DNA of 26,492 nt from Prevotellaceae bacterium (GCA_031278495.1 JAITKG010000151.1:1-26492), one strand, 5' to 3'. Positions 7,835 through 16,910 are shown, counted from the first letter of the stretch. Numbers and translations are program-made. Notes: generated by a model from the letters alone, not told the origin.

Positions 7835-9844
7835 TTACCGCGCCACGCCTAATTCCCTTTGCAGTGCATACATCTCATCGCGGTAAACAGCGGCAGCTTG
7901 GAAATTAAGTTCTTTGGCGGCGGCTTCCATCCGTTGTGTGGCGGCGGCAATAGCTTTTTTCAGTTGACGGCGGCTCATATAAGCTACAACGGGGTCGGCG
8001 GCAAGGGGTCTGTCTTCTTCAGCAAACGCATAAACAGCCGGCGTTTCGGGTTCGTTTTTGAGCGTAATACGGCCGCTCTTGATAGCCTGTTGCGGCGTAA
8101 TGCCGTGCGTTTCGTTGTATTTTAACTGTTTTTCGCGCCGGCGGTTGGTTTCATCTATTGTGCGCTGCATGGAATCGGTAATTTTATCGGCATACATGAG
8201 TACACGCCCGTTGACATTACGTGCTGCGCGTCCTGCGATCTGGGTTAATGACCGTTCCGAGCGCAGGAAGCCTTCCTTGTCGGCGTCCAGGATGGCGACG
8301 AGCGATACCTGCGGCAAGTCCAGCCCTTCGCGCAAAAGATTGACGCCAATCAATACGTCGAACAGTCTATGGTGCAAGTCGTCCATGATTTGCACGCGCT
8401 CCATCGTTTCCACGCCGGAATGGATGTAACGGCAACGTATCTGTAATTTTTCCATGTACTTCGTCAATTCTTCCGCCATGCGTTTCGTGAGGGTGGTAAC
8501 CAATACCTGCTCGTTAACAGCCGTGCGTTTGGCGATTTCTTCTATCAAATCGTCGATTTGGTTAAGCGATGGCCGTACTTCAATCACCGGGTCGAGCAAG
8601 CCTGTCGGGCGAATTAACTGCTCCACGATAATGCCTTCGCTACACTTTAATTCATAGTTGGCAGGCGTGGCGCTTACATAAACCGTTTGCCCGGTTAAAT
8701 ACTCAAATTCTTCAAACGTCAGCGGACGGTTGTCGGCGGCGGCGGGCAAGCGGAAACCGTATTCCACGAGCGTTTGTTTGCGTGAGCGGTCGCCGCCGAA
8801 CATTGCATGCACTTGGGGCAGCGTTACGTGGCTTTCGTCGATGACCGTAATAAAATCTTTTGGGAAATAATCCAGTAAACAGAACGGGCGCGAGCCGGCA
8901 GGACGGCCATCGAAATAACGGGAATAATTTTCAATGCCCGGACAGTAGCCCAACTCTTTTATCATTTCTAAATCGTACTCCACACGTTGCCGCAACCGTG
9001 CGGCTTCCGCCGTTTTCCCGATTGCCATAAAGAAATCGTACTGTTTGACCAGATCGTCCTGAATGTAGCGGATAGCCTGGTGCATGCGCTCTTTGGTCGT
9101 AACAAACAAATTGGCGGGATATACGGTTATTTCGTCCGGCGCATCCACCGTACGCCCGCCAAGGGGTTCAAAGGTTTCTATTTTTTCTATTTCATCGCCC
9201 CAAAATACAATCCGGTACGCATAATCGCTGTAGGCAAGGTATACATCCACCGTATCGCCCCTTACACGGAACGTGCCGCGCTTGAAGTCCGTTTCACTGC
9301 GCGAATATAAACTGTCGACCAGCGAATACAGCAGTTTGTTGCGCGACAGGAGTTGTCCCTTCCGTAACGGCACGGCATTTTCGTGGAAATCGTCGGGATT
9401 GCCGATGCCATACAAACAGGAAACGCTTGAAACAACAATGACATCGCGCCTGCCGGACAATAGCGACGACGTTGCGCTCAACCGCAGTTTCTCTATTTCT
9501 TCGTTAATACTTAAATCTTTTTCGATATACACATCGGTCGTGGGTATGTATGCCTCCGGCTGGTAATAGTCGTAATAGGAAATGAAATATTCTACCGCAT
9601 TTTCCGGGAAAAATGCCTTGAACTCGCCGTACAATTGTGCCGCCAATGTTTTATTATGGCTTAAAACCAAAGCCGGCCGTTGCAATTGGGCTATCACATT
9701 CGCCATTGTAAATGTTTTTCCCGAACCGGTTACGCCAAGCAACGTAATAGCCTGAATGCCGTTTTGCAAAGCCTGCACCAACTGCGCAATCGCTTCCGGT
9801 TGGTCGCCCGTAGGACTGTATGTCGAACAAAGGTTAAAATCCAT
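7835..9844 (-). CDS. uvrB: UvrABC excision nuclease subunit B
   Basis: UvrB is the damage-verifying helicase-like subunit of nucleotide excision repair, loaded by UvrA and then partnered with UvrC. The 669-residue protein is full length. It has the Walker A motif GVTGSGKT at 37-44, the beta-hairpin region YYDYYQPEAYIPTTDVYIEK near residue 90-110 that clamps the DNA, the DESH box (TVIDESHVTLPQV), and helicase motifs V/VI (GVNLLREGLDLPQVSLV, RAARN). The C-terminal UVR coiled-coil that contacts UvrC (RMEAAAKELNFQAAAVYRDE) is present. The ATG at 9844 gives the usual N-terminus (FNLCSTYSPTGDQPEAI). A TACCTTTG promoter box ends only four bases upstream of this ATG, so the transcript may be leaderless. 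Confidence 0.97.
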   Translation of the reverse strand: MDFNLCSTYSPTGDQPEAIAQLVQALQNGIQAITLLGVTGSGKTFTMANVIAQLQRPALVLSHNKTLAAQLYGEFKAFFPENAVEYFISYYDYYQPEAYIPTTDVYIEKDLSINEEIEKLRLSATSSLLSGRRDVIVVSSVSCLYGIGNPDDFHENAVPLRKGQLLSRNKLLYSLVDSLYSRSETDFKRGTFRVRGDTVDVYLAYSDYAYRIVFWGDEIEKIETFEPLGGRTVDAPDEITVYPANLFVTTKERMHQAIRYIQDDLVKQYDFFMAIGKTAEAARLRQRVEYDLEMIKELGYCPGIENYSRYFDGRPAGSRPFCLLDYFPKDFITVIDESHVTLPQVHAMFGGDRSRKQTLVEYGFRLPAAADNRPLTFEEFEYLTGQTVYVSATPANYELKCSEGIIVEQLIRPTGLLDPVIEVRPSLNQIDDLIEEIAKRTAVNEQVLVTTLTKRMAEELTKYMEKLQIRCRYIHSGVETMERVQIMDDLHHRLFDVLIGVNLLREGLDLPQVSLVAILDADKEGFLRSERSLTQIAGRAARNVNGRVLMYADKITDSMQRTIDETNRRREKQLKYNETHGITPQQAIKSGRITLKNEPETPAVYAFAEEDRPLAADPVVAYMSRRQLKKAIAAATQRMEAAAKELNFQAAAVYRDEMYALQRELGVAR

Positions 9845-9848
9845 GCTG

Positions 9849-9856
9849 CAAAGGTA
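9849..9856 (-). promoter_or_regulatory. -7 promoter element abutting the uvrB start codon
   Basis: On the minus strand the sequence reads TACCTTTG, a full TAnnTTTG match and identical to the mraZ element. Only CAGC separates it from the uvrB ATG. Transcription in Bacteroidota usually starts a few bases after this element, which would put the start at or beside the ATG. The -33 region is not convincing. Confidence 0.5.
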
Positions 9857-9872
9857 AAGAAAATTGACGGAT

Positions 9873-9935
9873 TGAACGGCGCACGGCTAATGTTGAAAAT
9901 TGAAAATGGAAGGCAGATTCAAATATCAAAATTTC
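9873..9935. repeat. Heptamer array upstream of uvrB
   Basis: Nine heptamers hold register from 9873. They include TGAACGG and CGCACGG (the ACGG word), then two identical TGAAAAT units, then AT-rich units of the pattern NNNNTCA. The TTGAAAR word is the same as the complement of CTTTCAA at 217-237. The array sits in the 355-bp gap between uvrB and mraZ (9845-10199). Confidence 0.8.
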
Positions 9936-10123
9936 ACAGGAGTATTCCTGTTGCAAAAAATATTTTTTCTATGGCGATGCTATGCTAAAAATTTTTTCTA
10001 CGATTGTATTGTTAATAATTTATTTTTCAGCTTTCTATAAACATATTAAATAATTGTATATAAATAAATTAACATAAAATTGTTAATACTTATTATTTAG
10101 ATGGTTAAAAACTTTTGTGTATT
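9936..10123. other. AT-rich gap between the uvrB-side array and the mraZ operator
   Basis: This part of the uvrB-mraZ gap holds no gene I can support. It is very AT-rich. A short imperfect direct repeat built on TTTTTTCTA occurs twice (around 9964 and 9993). A small inverted repeat, AGGAgtatTCCT, lies near 9939-9950. No RNA gene or second promoter is evident. Confidence 0.5.
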
Positions 10124-10160
10124 AAAATGGAATAAAATGTATTAAAATGGAATAAAATGT
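10124..10160 (+). promoter_or_regulatory. Putative MraZ operator: four AAAATGK boxes at 10-bp steps
   Basis: AAAATGG, AAAATGT, AAAATGG and AAAATGT start at 10124, 10134, 10144 and 10154, produced by a perfect 20-bp tandem duplication (10121-10140 and 10141-10160). The last box ends one base before the TACCTTTG promoter element of mraZ. MraZ is known to bind repeated short boxes at helical spacing upstream of its own operon (TGGG-type boxes in E. coli, AAAGTG-type boxes in mycoplasmas). The 10-bp step and position fit an autoregulatory operator. Binding itself is inferred. Confidence 0.7.
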
Positions 10161-10161
10161 G

Positions 10162-10169
10162 TACCTTTG
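10162..10169 (+). promoter_or_regulatory. -7 promoter element of the dcw operon (mraZ promoter)
   Basis: TACCTTTG matches TAnnTTTG and lies 30 bp before the mraZ ATG, which leaves a leader of about 20-25 nt. The -33 region would fall inside the AAAATGK boxes, so a bound MraZ oligomer would block the promoter. No further full TAnnTTTG match is obvious in the short gaps I checked downstream in the cluster. Confidence 0.7.
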
Positions 10170-10199
10170 CAATTACAATTATAAACACTACGCTATAAC

Positions 10200-10664
10200 A
10201 TGGCAAATTTTTTTGGAAAATACACGGGGTTGCTGGATGACAAGGGTCGCCTGGTACTTCCATCGAAATTCCGGGAAGAAGAAACTGCGTTTGTGATTGA
10301 AAAAGGATTGGAAGAACCTTTTTTGGAAATGTACACGAAAAAAGAGTGGGAACAACATGCCGAAGAGAAGAAAAAAGAATTTGATTTTTACGAAGCGGAT
10401 GACCGCAAACTTTGGCGCAGTTATATGAATAATTGTATTGACGTCGTTCCCGATGAAAAAACCGGGCGAATTGTTATTCCGCTCCATCTGTTGAATAAGA
10501 TAGGCGTTAAGAAGGAAGTCGTGTTTGCCGGGCAATACCGCAATATCGAAATCTGGGCAAAAGAAGTCTGGGAAAATATGGGTATGTTGAACGATAAAGA
10601 TTACGATGTGGCAATGAAGAAAAAATTAGGTCGTAAAAAAAATAATACTTCATTAAATACATGA
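10200..10664 (+). CDS. mraZ: Transcriptional regulator MraZ
   Basis: MraZ is the conserved first gene of the dcw cluster, a DNA-binding ring-forming protein of the AbrB-like superfamily that regulates this operon. The 154-residue sequence holds the two expected repeats of the family motif: DDKGRLVLPSKFR (13-25) and DEKTGRIVIPLHLL (85-98). Length is typical. The C-terminal tail is rich in lysine (KKKLGRKKN). It sits directly after four periodic boxes and a promoter element, which fits autoregulation. The rsmH start follows 22 bp after its stop. Confidence 0.95.
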   Translation: MANFFGKYTGLLDDKGRLVLPSKFREEETAFVIEKGLEEPFLEMYTKKEWEQHAEEKKKEFDFYEADDRKLWRSYMNNCIDVVPDEKTGRIVIPLHLLNKIGVKKEVVFAGQYRNIEIWAKEVWENMGMLNDKDYDVAMKKKLGRKKNNTSLNT

Positions 10665-10686
10665 TTTTTTAACACCTTAAATAGTT

Positions 10687-11586
10687 ATGCCTGCCTACCA
10701 CACACCGGTTTTATTGCACGAGAGCGTTGAGGCGCTTTGTGTGAAACCCGGCGGCACGTATGTAGATGCTACGTTCGGCGGCGGCGGACATTCACGCGAA
10801 ATTCTAAAACGGTTGCACAAGGGGCGACTCATCGCCTTTGACCGCGACGCTGAAGCGGCAGAAAATACTATCGATAGCAAACGCTTTACCCTTATCCGGA
10901 ATAATTTCCGTTACCTCCGCAACCTTTTACGTTATGAGGGCGTAGAACAGGTCGACGGGATTCTTGCCGACCTTGGCGTTTCTTCGCACCAGTTCGATAC
11001 GCCGGAACGCGGCTTCTCGTTCCGTTTCGACGCAGCATTGGATATGCGCATGAACCTGCAATCGGCGCTGACAGCGGCAAAAGTAGTGAATACGTACAGC
11101 GAACAGGATTTGCAGTATATTTTGAAAATGTATGGCGAAGTGGATAATGCGGTAAAAGTAGTGCGTTTCATTATCGCGCGCCGCAACGAACAGCCTGTGG
11201 AAACCGTTGGGGCATTAGTGGAAGCCGTGAAGCCATGCACGCCCCGCCAAGCGGAACATAAATATTTGGCAAAAATTTTTCAAGCGTTACGCATGGAAGT
11301 GAATGCCGAAATGCAGGCATTGGAACAATTACTTATGCAATCGTTGAAACTCCTGAAAACGCAGGCGCACTTGGTTGTTATCACTTACCATTCATTAGAA
11401 GACCGCATGGTAAAAAATTTCATGCGCGCCGGAAATGTGGAAGGGAAAATAGAAAAAGATTTTTTTGGAAACGAACAAACGCCGTTTATTGTAATCACAA
11501 AAAAGGCAATAACGCCAACGGAAGCAGAGATACAAACAAACACGCGGGCGCGTAGCGCTAAATTGAGGGTAGCGGAAAAACGGTAA
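10687..11586 (+). CDS. rsmH: 16S rRNA (cytosine(1402)-N(4))-methyltransferase RsmH
   Basis: RsmH (MraW) methylates N4 of C1402 in the 16S rRNA decoding centre using S-adenosylmethionine. The 299-residue protein opens with the invariant HTPVLLHESVEAL. The SAM-binding loop is DATFGGGGHS (27-36), and acidic FDRD follows at 51-54. DLGVSSHQFD and RGFSFRFDAALDMRM are the family's central signature, and the C-terminal TYHSLEDRMVKNF is also conserved. It lies 22 bp after mraZ and 15 bp before the ftsL-like gene, clearly within one operon. Confidence 0.97.
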   Translation: MPAYHTPVLLHESVEALCVKPGGTYVDATFGGGGHSREILKRLHKGRLIAFDRDAEAAENTIDSKRFTLIRNNFRYLRNLLRYEGVEQVDGILADLGVSSHQFDTPERGFSFRFDAALDMRMNLQSALTAAKVVNTYSEQDLQYILKMYGEVDNAVKVVRFIIARRNEQPVETVGALVEAVKPCTPRQAEHKYLAKIFQALRMEVNAEMQALEQLLMQSLKLLKTQAHLVVITYHSLEDRMVKNFMRAGNVEGKIEKDFFGNEQTPFIVITKKAITPTEAEIQTNTRARSAKLRVAEKR

Positions 11587-11601
11587 TAGTGGGATAAGGC
11601 A

Positions 11602-11934
11602 ATGAACAAGAAAACACATAGGAGAAATATAATACGCCGTTTGTTTTCCGGCGACTTACTGGTGAACGATACGCTGAATAAACATGGTCGGTATCTAATT
11701 TACTTGGTAGTACTGGCATTGTTTTATATAGAGTTCCATTACAATATGGCGCAAACGGTAAAACAGGTACGGCAACTTGAGCGGGATGTAAAAAATTTGC
11801 AAGCGGAATACGCTACCCAAGCATCGGAATTGATGCGCCTAAGTAAGCAGTCCGAAATAACGCGGATGCTGAACGCACGCAATATTACAACGGTTAGTGC
11901 GCCCAAAGCGCCGCCAAAGCGAATAAAACAATAA
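11602..11934 (+). CDS. ftsL: FtsL-like cell division protein
   Basis: This is a 110-residue single-pass membrane protein. It has a basic cytoplasmic N-terminus (KKTHRRNIIRR), a membrane helix at about 31-47 (YLIYLVVLALFYIEFHY), then a periplasmic coiled-coil stretch at about 50-90 (QVRQLERDVKNLQAEYA). This topology and the position between rsmH and ftsI match the Bacteroidota FtsL-like family, which has little sequence identity to E. coli FtsL. In the divisome FtsL forms a coiled coil with FtsB/DivIC and helps activate FtsWI. The basic PKAPPKRIKQ tail is unremarkable. Identification leans on synteny and topology. Confidence 0.8.
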   Translation: MNKKTHRRNIIRRLFSGDLLVNDTLNKHGRYLIYLVVLALFYIEFHYNMAQTVKQVRQLERDVKNLQAEYATQASELMRLSKQSEITRMLNARNITTVSAPKAPPKRIKQ

Positions 11935-11975
11935 GTAGATGTTAATAAATTTTAGCCTTTATTAAAATAAATAAC

Positions 11976-14075
11976 ATGTCAGAAAATAATCATATAATCC
12001 GTCGTATAGAGCTTGTATATTGGCTGGTTGTATTGTTTGGCCTGATTATTATGGTGCGAATTATATACCTGCAATTTAATACAAACTTGCGTGAAGAAGG
12101 ACAAAAAATCAGCATTAAACAAGAAGATTTACCGGCATTGCGCGGCAATATTTTAGCCAACGACGGAAGGGTATTAGCCATTTCGTTACCTTACTACGAG
12201 CTGTTTCTCGACTGTACCGTAGCGCCTGATTCGGTATTCAATAAACATATCGGCGCGTTATCGGCAGCAATGGCAAAATTTTTTAAAGATAAAACAGCGG
12301 AACAATATAAAAGGGAACTCGCCAAAGCGCATATGGAAAAAAAACGGTACAAGCGTTTAAATCCGCGATTGGTAAGTTATACGGAATTACAAACGGTGAA
12401 AAATTTTCCCTTGCTCAATTTGGGACGCAACAAAGGCGGACTGATTGTCGAACAAAAAAGCCGGCGTAAAAATCCATACGACCGGCTGGCGTACCGCACC
12501 ATTGGCTGGAAAAATGCGGGAGGCGTCGGCGTTGGTATCGAAGACGCATTCGATAGCTACTTGCGTGGGGCTCCCGGAAAACGCATGGTACAACGCCTTC
12601 CGGGGGGCGAATGGATGCCGCTCAGCAGCGATGTGGATATGTCGCCGCACGACGGCATGAATGTCGTTACCACACTGGATGTGGATATCCAAGATGCCGC
12701 CGAAACGGCATTGCGGGCGCAATTAAGGGAAACGCCCGTTTTTGAAGCCGGCACGGCTATCGTCATGGAAGTTGCTACGGGCGAAATACGCGCTATTGCC
12801 AACATGAGACGCAATGCAAACGGCAGCTACGACGAATCATTTAATTACGCCATCGGTTGGGCTACAGAACCGGGTTCTACCTTCAAATTAGCGACTTTGA
12901 TTGCCTTGCTGGAAGATAATAATATGTCCCTGTCCACGCCGGTGGACGTGGGTAACGGACAATGGAAATATTACGACAAATGGTTCCGGGACGCCCATAC
13001 CGGATTGGGTGTTGTTTCGTTACAAGAAATTTTTGAACAATCGTCAAACGTCGGTTTTGCAAAAAGCGCCGTACAGTATTATGCAAAAGGGAAAGAAAAA
13101 CAATTCGTGGACAGGTTATACAACATGAATTTGAATAAACACATAGGTTTGCAAATTAAGGGCGAAGCAAATCCCACTATCGGTTATCCGGGCGACAAAA
13201 CATGGTCGGGGCTTTCCATCCCAATGATGGCAATGGGTTACGAAGTGTTGCTAACGCCTATCCACACGCTTACACTTTATAATGCAGTGGCGAATAATGG
13301 AAAAATGGTGAAGCCAAAATTCGTGAAAGCCATACAGGACAAGCGAGGCGTAACGCAAAAAGAATTTTCTACAGAACTTATCAGCAGTTCAATTTGCTCG
13401 CCTGTTGTATTGGAAGACATACATAAAGCCTTGCGCAGCACTGTAGAAAAAGGTACGGCAAAAAAAATTAACGACAACCGTTACCATATTTCCGGAAAAA
13501 CAGGCACGTCGCGTTTAGTATTCGATGGCGTGTATGAAAAAAACGGTTTCAAAAAACACCAAGCGTCGTTTGTTGGATTCTTTCCTTCCGAAGCGCCCAA
13601 ATACAGCGCCATTGTAGTGTTGTACTCGGAAGAAACAAAAGATAATTTTTACGGCGCAACATGGGCGGCGCCGGTATTTAAGCAAATTGCCGACAAATTA
13701 TACGTAGCCAGCAACGACTGGATTTCAACGGCACAAACGGAAAAGAAAACCATGCCGTTGGTGAAAGGCGGGAAAAAAACAGAAGTAGCGGAAGTGTTGG
13801 AAGAATTGAATATTCCCGTGCAGCCACAACCTAAGGATATGCAATGGGTAGGCGTATTGAGTAAAGAAGACCATGTGCAGGAAGTAACAAAAAAAATAAC
13901 TGCCAACGAAATTCCGTCGGTAGTGAATATGGGTTTGAAAGATGCTTTGTTTTTATTGGAGAATATGGACTTGAAAGTATTATTTTCAGGCAAGGGGCGC
14001 GTGCTGAAGCAATCGCCGGAAGCCGGAACAAAGCTCGTAAAAGGACAACAAATTTTTCTGGAATTGGGGCATTAG
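11976..14075 (+). CDS. ftsI: Septal peptidoglycan transpeptidase FtsI (PBP3) with C-terminal PASTA domain
   Basis: FtsI crosslinks septal peptidoglycan together with FtsW. The 699-residue protein has an N-terminal membrane anchor (about 12-31), a class B PBP dimerisation/pedestal region and a transpeptidase domain. The three active-site motifs are intact: S301-T-F-K304, S356-S-N358 and K508-T-G510. After the catalytic domain comes one PASTA-type segment (about 645-699: IPSVVNMGLKDALFLLENM to the end) of the sort found in Bacteroidota FtsI proteins. It starts 41 bp after the ftsL-like gene and ends 13 bp before murE. Confidence 0.95.
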   Translation: MSENNHIIRRIELVYWLVVLFGLIIMVRIIYLQFNTNLREEGQKISIKQEDLPALRGNILANDGRVLAISLPYYELFLDCTVAPDSVFNKHIGALSAAMAKFFKDKTAEQYKRELAKAHMEKKRYKRLNPRLVSYTELQTVKNFPLLNLGRNKGGLIVEQKSRRKNPYDRLAYRTIGWKNAGGVGVGIEDAFDSYLRGAPGKRMVQRLPGGEWMPLSSDVDMSPHDGMNVVTTLDVDIQDAAETALRAQLRETPVFEAGTAIVMEVATGEIRAIANMRRNANGSYDESFNYAIGWATEPGSTFKLATLIALLEDNNMSLSTPVDVGNGQWKYYDKWFRDAHTGLGVVSLQEIFEQSSNVGFAKSAVQYYAKGKEKQFVDRLYNMNLNKHIGLQIKGEANPTIGYPGDKTWSGLSIPMMAMGYEVLLTPIHTLTLYNAVANNGKMVKPKFVKAIQDKRGVTQKEFSTELISSSICSPVVLEDIHKALRSTVEKGTAKKINDNRYHISGKTGTSRLVFDGVYEKNGFKKHQASFVGFFPSEAPKYSAIVVLYSEETKDNFYGATWAAPVFKQIADKLYVASNDWISTAQTEKKTMPLVKGGKKTEVAEVLEELNIPVQPQPKDMQWVGVLSKEDHVQEVTKKITANEIPSVVNMGLKDALFLLENMDLKVLFSGKGRVLKQSPEAGTKLVKGQQIFLELGH

Positions 14076-14088
14076 AAATTAAAATTTA

Positions 14089-15591
14089 ATGAAATTAGCG
14101 GATTTAATAAAAGACTTGCAACCTTTGGAAATAAAGGGTATTCCGGCGGTAGAAATTACGTCGTTGGGACTTAATTCGCAAACAGTGGCAAACGGGCAGT
14201 TGTTTTTTGCCTTGCGCGGAGAGAAAACAGACGGGCATCACTTTATTGCAGACGCCACAGCGAAAGGCGCTGTAGCCGTTGTGTGCGAACAATTACCCGA
14301 AAAGCAGGAAGAAAAAGTTTGTTATATAGTTGTGGAAAATACGCATGCGGCAATGGGAAAAATAGCGGCGGCGTTTTATGGCAATCCTTCGAAACGCTTG
14401 CAATTAGTAGGCATTACAGGTACTAATGGAAAAACCACTACGGTAACATTATTATACCGTTTGTTCCGTGCATTGGGTTACAAAGCCGGATTATTATCGA
14501 CGGTAACTAATTTTATTGATAGCGTGGAAATCCCTGCTACGCATACTACACCCGATGCCATTACCTTAAATAAACTGCTGGCGGAAATGGTGCAGGCCGG
14601 TTGCGCTTATTGTTTTATGGAAGTCAGTTCACATGCTATCGTACAGGAACGGATAGCCGGATTGCACTTTGCCGGCGCGCTGTTCAGCAACATTACGCAC
14701 GACCATCTCGACTACCATAAAACATTCGGCGAATATATTCGTGCCAAGAAACTATTTTTCGATAACTTGCCGGAAACGGCATTTGCGCTGGTGAATACGG
14801 ACGACAAGAATGGCCGCGTGATGATACAAAACACCAAAGCAAAAGTAAAAACCTATGCGCTGCATACCTTGGCAGACTTCCATTGCCGGATAATCGAGAA
14901 ATCGTTTGAAGGAATGCAGTTACTAATCAACAATACGGAAGTATGGACGCCATTTATCGGTGTGTTCAATGCCTATAATTTATTATCGGTTTACGCAACC
15001 ACACAATTGCTGGGCGTCGAAAAAAATGAAGCCTTACGCCTGTTGAGCGCCATGGGTCCCGTTGCCGGCCGTTTTGAAAAGGTATATGCAACACCGCTAA
15101 TGGAACAGAAACAACCGTTCCCCGTTAACCATTCCCCGTTAACCGTAATCGTCGATTATGCGCACACGCCTGATGCGCTACAAAATGTATTGAATACCAT
15201 TAACGACATCCGCCGCGATGAACAGTTAATCACCGTTGCCGGTTGCGGTGGGAACCGCGATGCGACAAAGCGCCCGGTAATGGCGCGCATTGCGGCGGAC
15301 AACAGTGATAAAACTATTTTCACATCCGACAATCCGCGCTTTGAAGAACCGGATGTTATTTTAGCGGACATGAAAGCGGGATTGGACGCAGCGCAACGAA
15401 GCAAATCGCTATTCATTACCGACCGCCGCGAAGCTATCCGTGCCGCATTGATGCTGGCGCAATCCGGCAACGCCATTGTGTTGATTGCCGGAAAAGGGCA
15501 TGAAACTTACCAGGAAATAAAAGGCGTGAGAACACATTTCGACGATAAAGAAACGGCTCGTGAATTATTGCACGAACTTGAAGCGAATTAA
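14089..15591 (+). CDS. murE: UDP-MurNAc-tripeptide synthetase (meso-DAP-adding) MurE
   Basis: MurE adds the third stem-peptide residue to UDP-MurNAc-L-Ala-D-Glu using ATP. The 500-residue protein has the P-loop GTNGKTT at 111-117, the EVSSHA motif and HDHLDYHKTF of the Mur ligase centre, and the C-terminal domain entry VIVDYAHTPDALQNVL. The DNPR motif at 414-417 is the meso-diaminopimelate specificity signature (lysine-adding enzymes differ there), so DAP-type peptidoglycan is predicted. Between the central and C-terminal domains an inserted stretch (about 342-353, QPFPVNHSPLTV) is encoded by an NNNCCGT heptamer array. It falls at a domain junction, so function should be retained. Confidence 0.95.
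   Translation: MKLADLIKDLQPLEIKGIPAVEITSLGLNSQTVANGQLFFALRGEKTDGHHFIADATAKGAVAVVCEQLPEKQEEKVCYIVVENTHAAMGKIAAAFYGNPSKRLQLVGITGTNGKTTTVTLLYRLFRALGYKAGLLSTVTNFIDSVEIPATHTTPDAITLNKLLAEMVQAGCAYCFMEVSSHAIVQERIAGLHFAGALFSNITHDHLDYHKTFGEYIRAKKLFFDNLPETAFALVNTDDKNGRVMIQNTKAKVKTYALHTLADFHCRIIEKSFEGMQLLINNTEVWTPFIGVFNAYNLLSVYATTQLLGVEKNEALRLLSAMGPVAGRFEKVYATPLMEQKQPFPVNHSPLTVIVDYAHTPDALQNVLNTINDIRRDEQLITVAGCGGNRDATKRPVMARIAADNSDKTIFTSDNPRFEEPDVILADMKAGLDAAQRSKSLFITDRREAIRAALMLAQSGNAIVLIAGKGHETYQEIKGVRTHFDDKETARELLHELEAN
15112..15146 (+). repeat. NNNCCGT heptamer array inside murE
   Basis: Five consecutive heptamers: CAACCGT, then TCCCCGT alternating with TAACCRT-type units. The array is in frame (residues about 342-353 of MurE) and lies at the junction of the central and C-terminal domains, directly before the conserved VDYAHTPDAL segment. 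The word matches arrays in murG and murC. Confidence 0.9.
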
Positions 15592-15608
15592 AATTTGAAT
15601 ATAGTTAT

Positions 15609-16895
15609 ATGTTATATCATTTGTTTAAATATTTAGGTACACAGTTTGATTTCCCCGGAGCGGGACTATTTCATTATTTGTCGTTCCGTTCGGCGGTAGC
15701 TATTATGTTGGCATTGCTTATTACTTTGCTTTTAGGTAAGCGTATTATCCGCCTGCTGCAACGGAAACAGATTGGCGAAGATATCCGCGACTTGGGGCTG
15801 GAAGGACAATTGCAGAAAAAAGGAACGCCTACAATGGGCGGTATTATTATCCTGTCGGCTATTTTAATTCCTATTTTATTAGTGTGCAACCTTACGAATG
15901 TATATATTTTGTTGATGATCGTAACGGTTGTTTGGCTTGGGGCTATTGGCTTTCTGGATGACTATATAAAAGTGTTCAAGAAAAACAAACAGGGATTACA
16001 AGGGCGGTTCAAAATTATTGGGCAAACAGGATTAGGCGTTATTGTAGCAACGACCATGTTTTTTTGCGACGACATTGTAGTCCGCCAGCACGTGCCGCAA
16101 ATGACGCCCGATGCGTATGAGGAAATAATTATCGAAAGCAACAACGAAAAACGGATATATGTCAATGACGTCAAAACTACGCAAACAACCATTCCTTTTG
16201 TGAAAGAAAACGAATTTGACTACGAATGGTTGTCGCCATGGAATGGCGCAGCAGGCAAGGCTGCCGGGTGGTTGCTTTACAGTTTGATTATTATTTTCAT
16301 TATTATGGCGGTGTCCAACGGCGCTAACCTTACCGACGGGATGGACGGGCTTGCTTCCGGCGTTTCTATTGTGATTGGCACTACACTGGGCATATTGGCT
16401 TATCTTTCGGGAAATATTATTTACGCGGATTACTTGAATATAATGTATATCCCAAACACCGGCGAATTAGTGGTGTTTATGGCGGCGTTTATTGGCGCAC
16501 TGGTAGGCTTTTTGTGGTACAATTCCTATCCGGCGCAAGTATTTATGGGCGATACGGGAAGCTTGGCGATTGGCGGTATCATTGCTGTTTTTGCCATTGT
16601 CATCCGCAAAGAATTATTGATTCCTGTTTTGTGCGGAATTTTCTTTGTCGAAAGTGTGTCGGTAGTTATACAAACATTGTACTTTAATTATACTAAACGA
16701 AAGTATGGCGAAGGGCGGCGCGTATTTAAAATGTCGCCGTTGCATCATCATTTTCAAAAGCCCGGTCATGCAGGCATTGTAGCGCTTATTCAAAAACCGT
16801 TACAGCCATTGCCCGAAGCCAAAATTGTAACACGTTTCTGGATTGTGGCGGTATGGTTGGCTGTAATAACAATCGTAACATTGAAAGTTAGATAA
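15609..16895 (+). CDS. mraY: Phospho-N-acetylmuramoyl-pentapeptide transferase MraY
   Basis: MraY joins UDP-MurNAc-pentapeptide to undecaprenyl phosphate, forming lipid I at the inner face of the cytoplasmic membrane. The 428-residue polytopic protein keeps the family's catalytic markers: the Asp pair in GFLDDY (D117, D118), NLTDGMDG (240-247), MGDTGS (313-318) and the HHH at 379-381. It exceeds the E. coli enzyme (360) mainly by a non-membrane stretch around residues 155-210 (MTPDAYEEIIIESNNEKR and following). A longer form is usual for Bacteroidota. No heptamer array is seen in this gene. It begins 17 bp after murE. Confidence 0.96.
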   Translation: MLYHLFKYLGTQFDFPGAGLFHYLSFRSAVAIMLALLITLLLGKRIIRLLQRKQIGEDIRDLGLEGQLQKKGTPTMGGIIILSAILIPILLVCNLTNVYILLMIVTVVWLGAIGFLDDYIKVFKKNKQGLQGRFKIIGQTGLGVIVATTMFFCDDIVVRQHVPQMTPDAYEEIIIESNNEKRIYVNDVKTTQTTIPFVKENEFDYEWLSPWNGAAGKAAGWLLYSLIIIFIIMAVSNGANLTDGMDGLASGVSIVIGTTLGILAYLSGNIIYADYLNIMYIPNTGELVVFMAAFIGALVGFLWYNSYPAQVFMGDTGSLAIGGIIAVFAIVIRKELLIPVLCGIFFVESVSVVIQTLYFNYTKRKYGEGRRVFKMSPLHHHFQKPGHAGIVALIQKPLQPLPEAKIVTRFWIVAVWLAVITIVTLKVR

Positions 16896-16910
16896 AAAAG
16901 AAAGTTAAAA

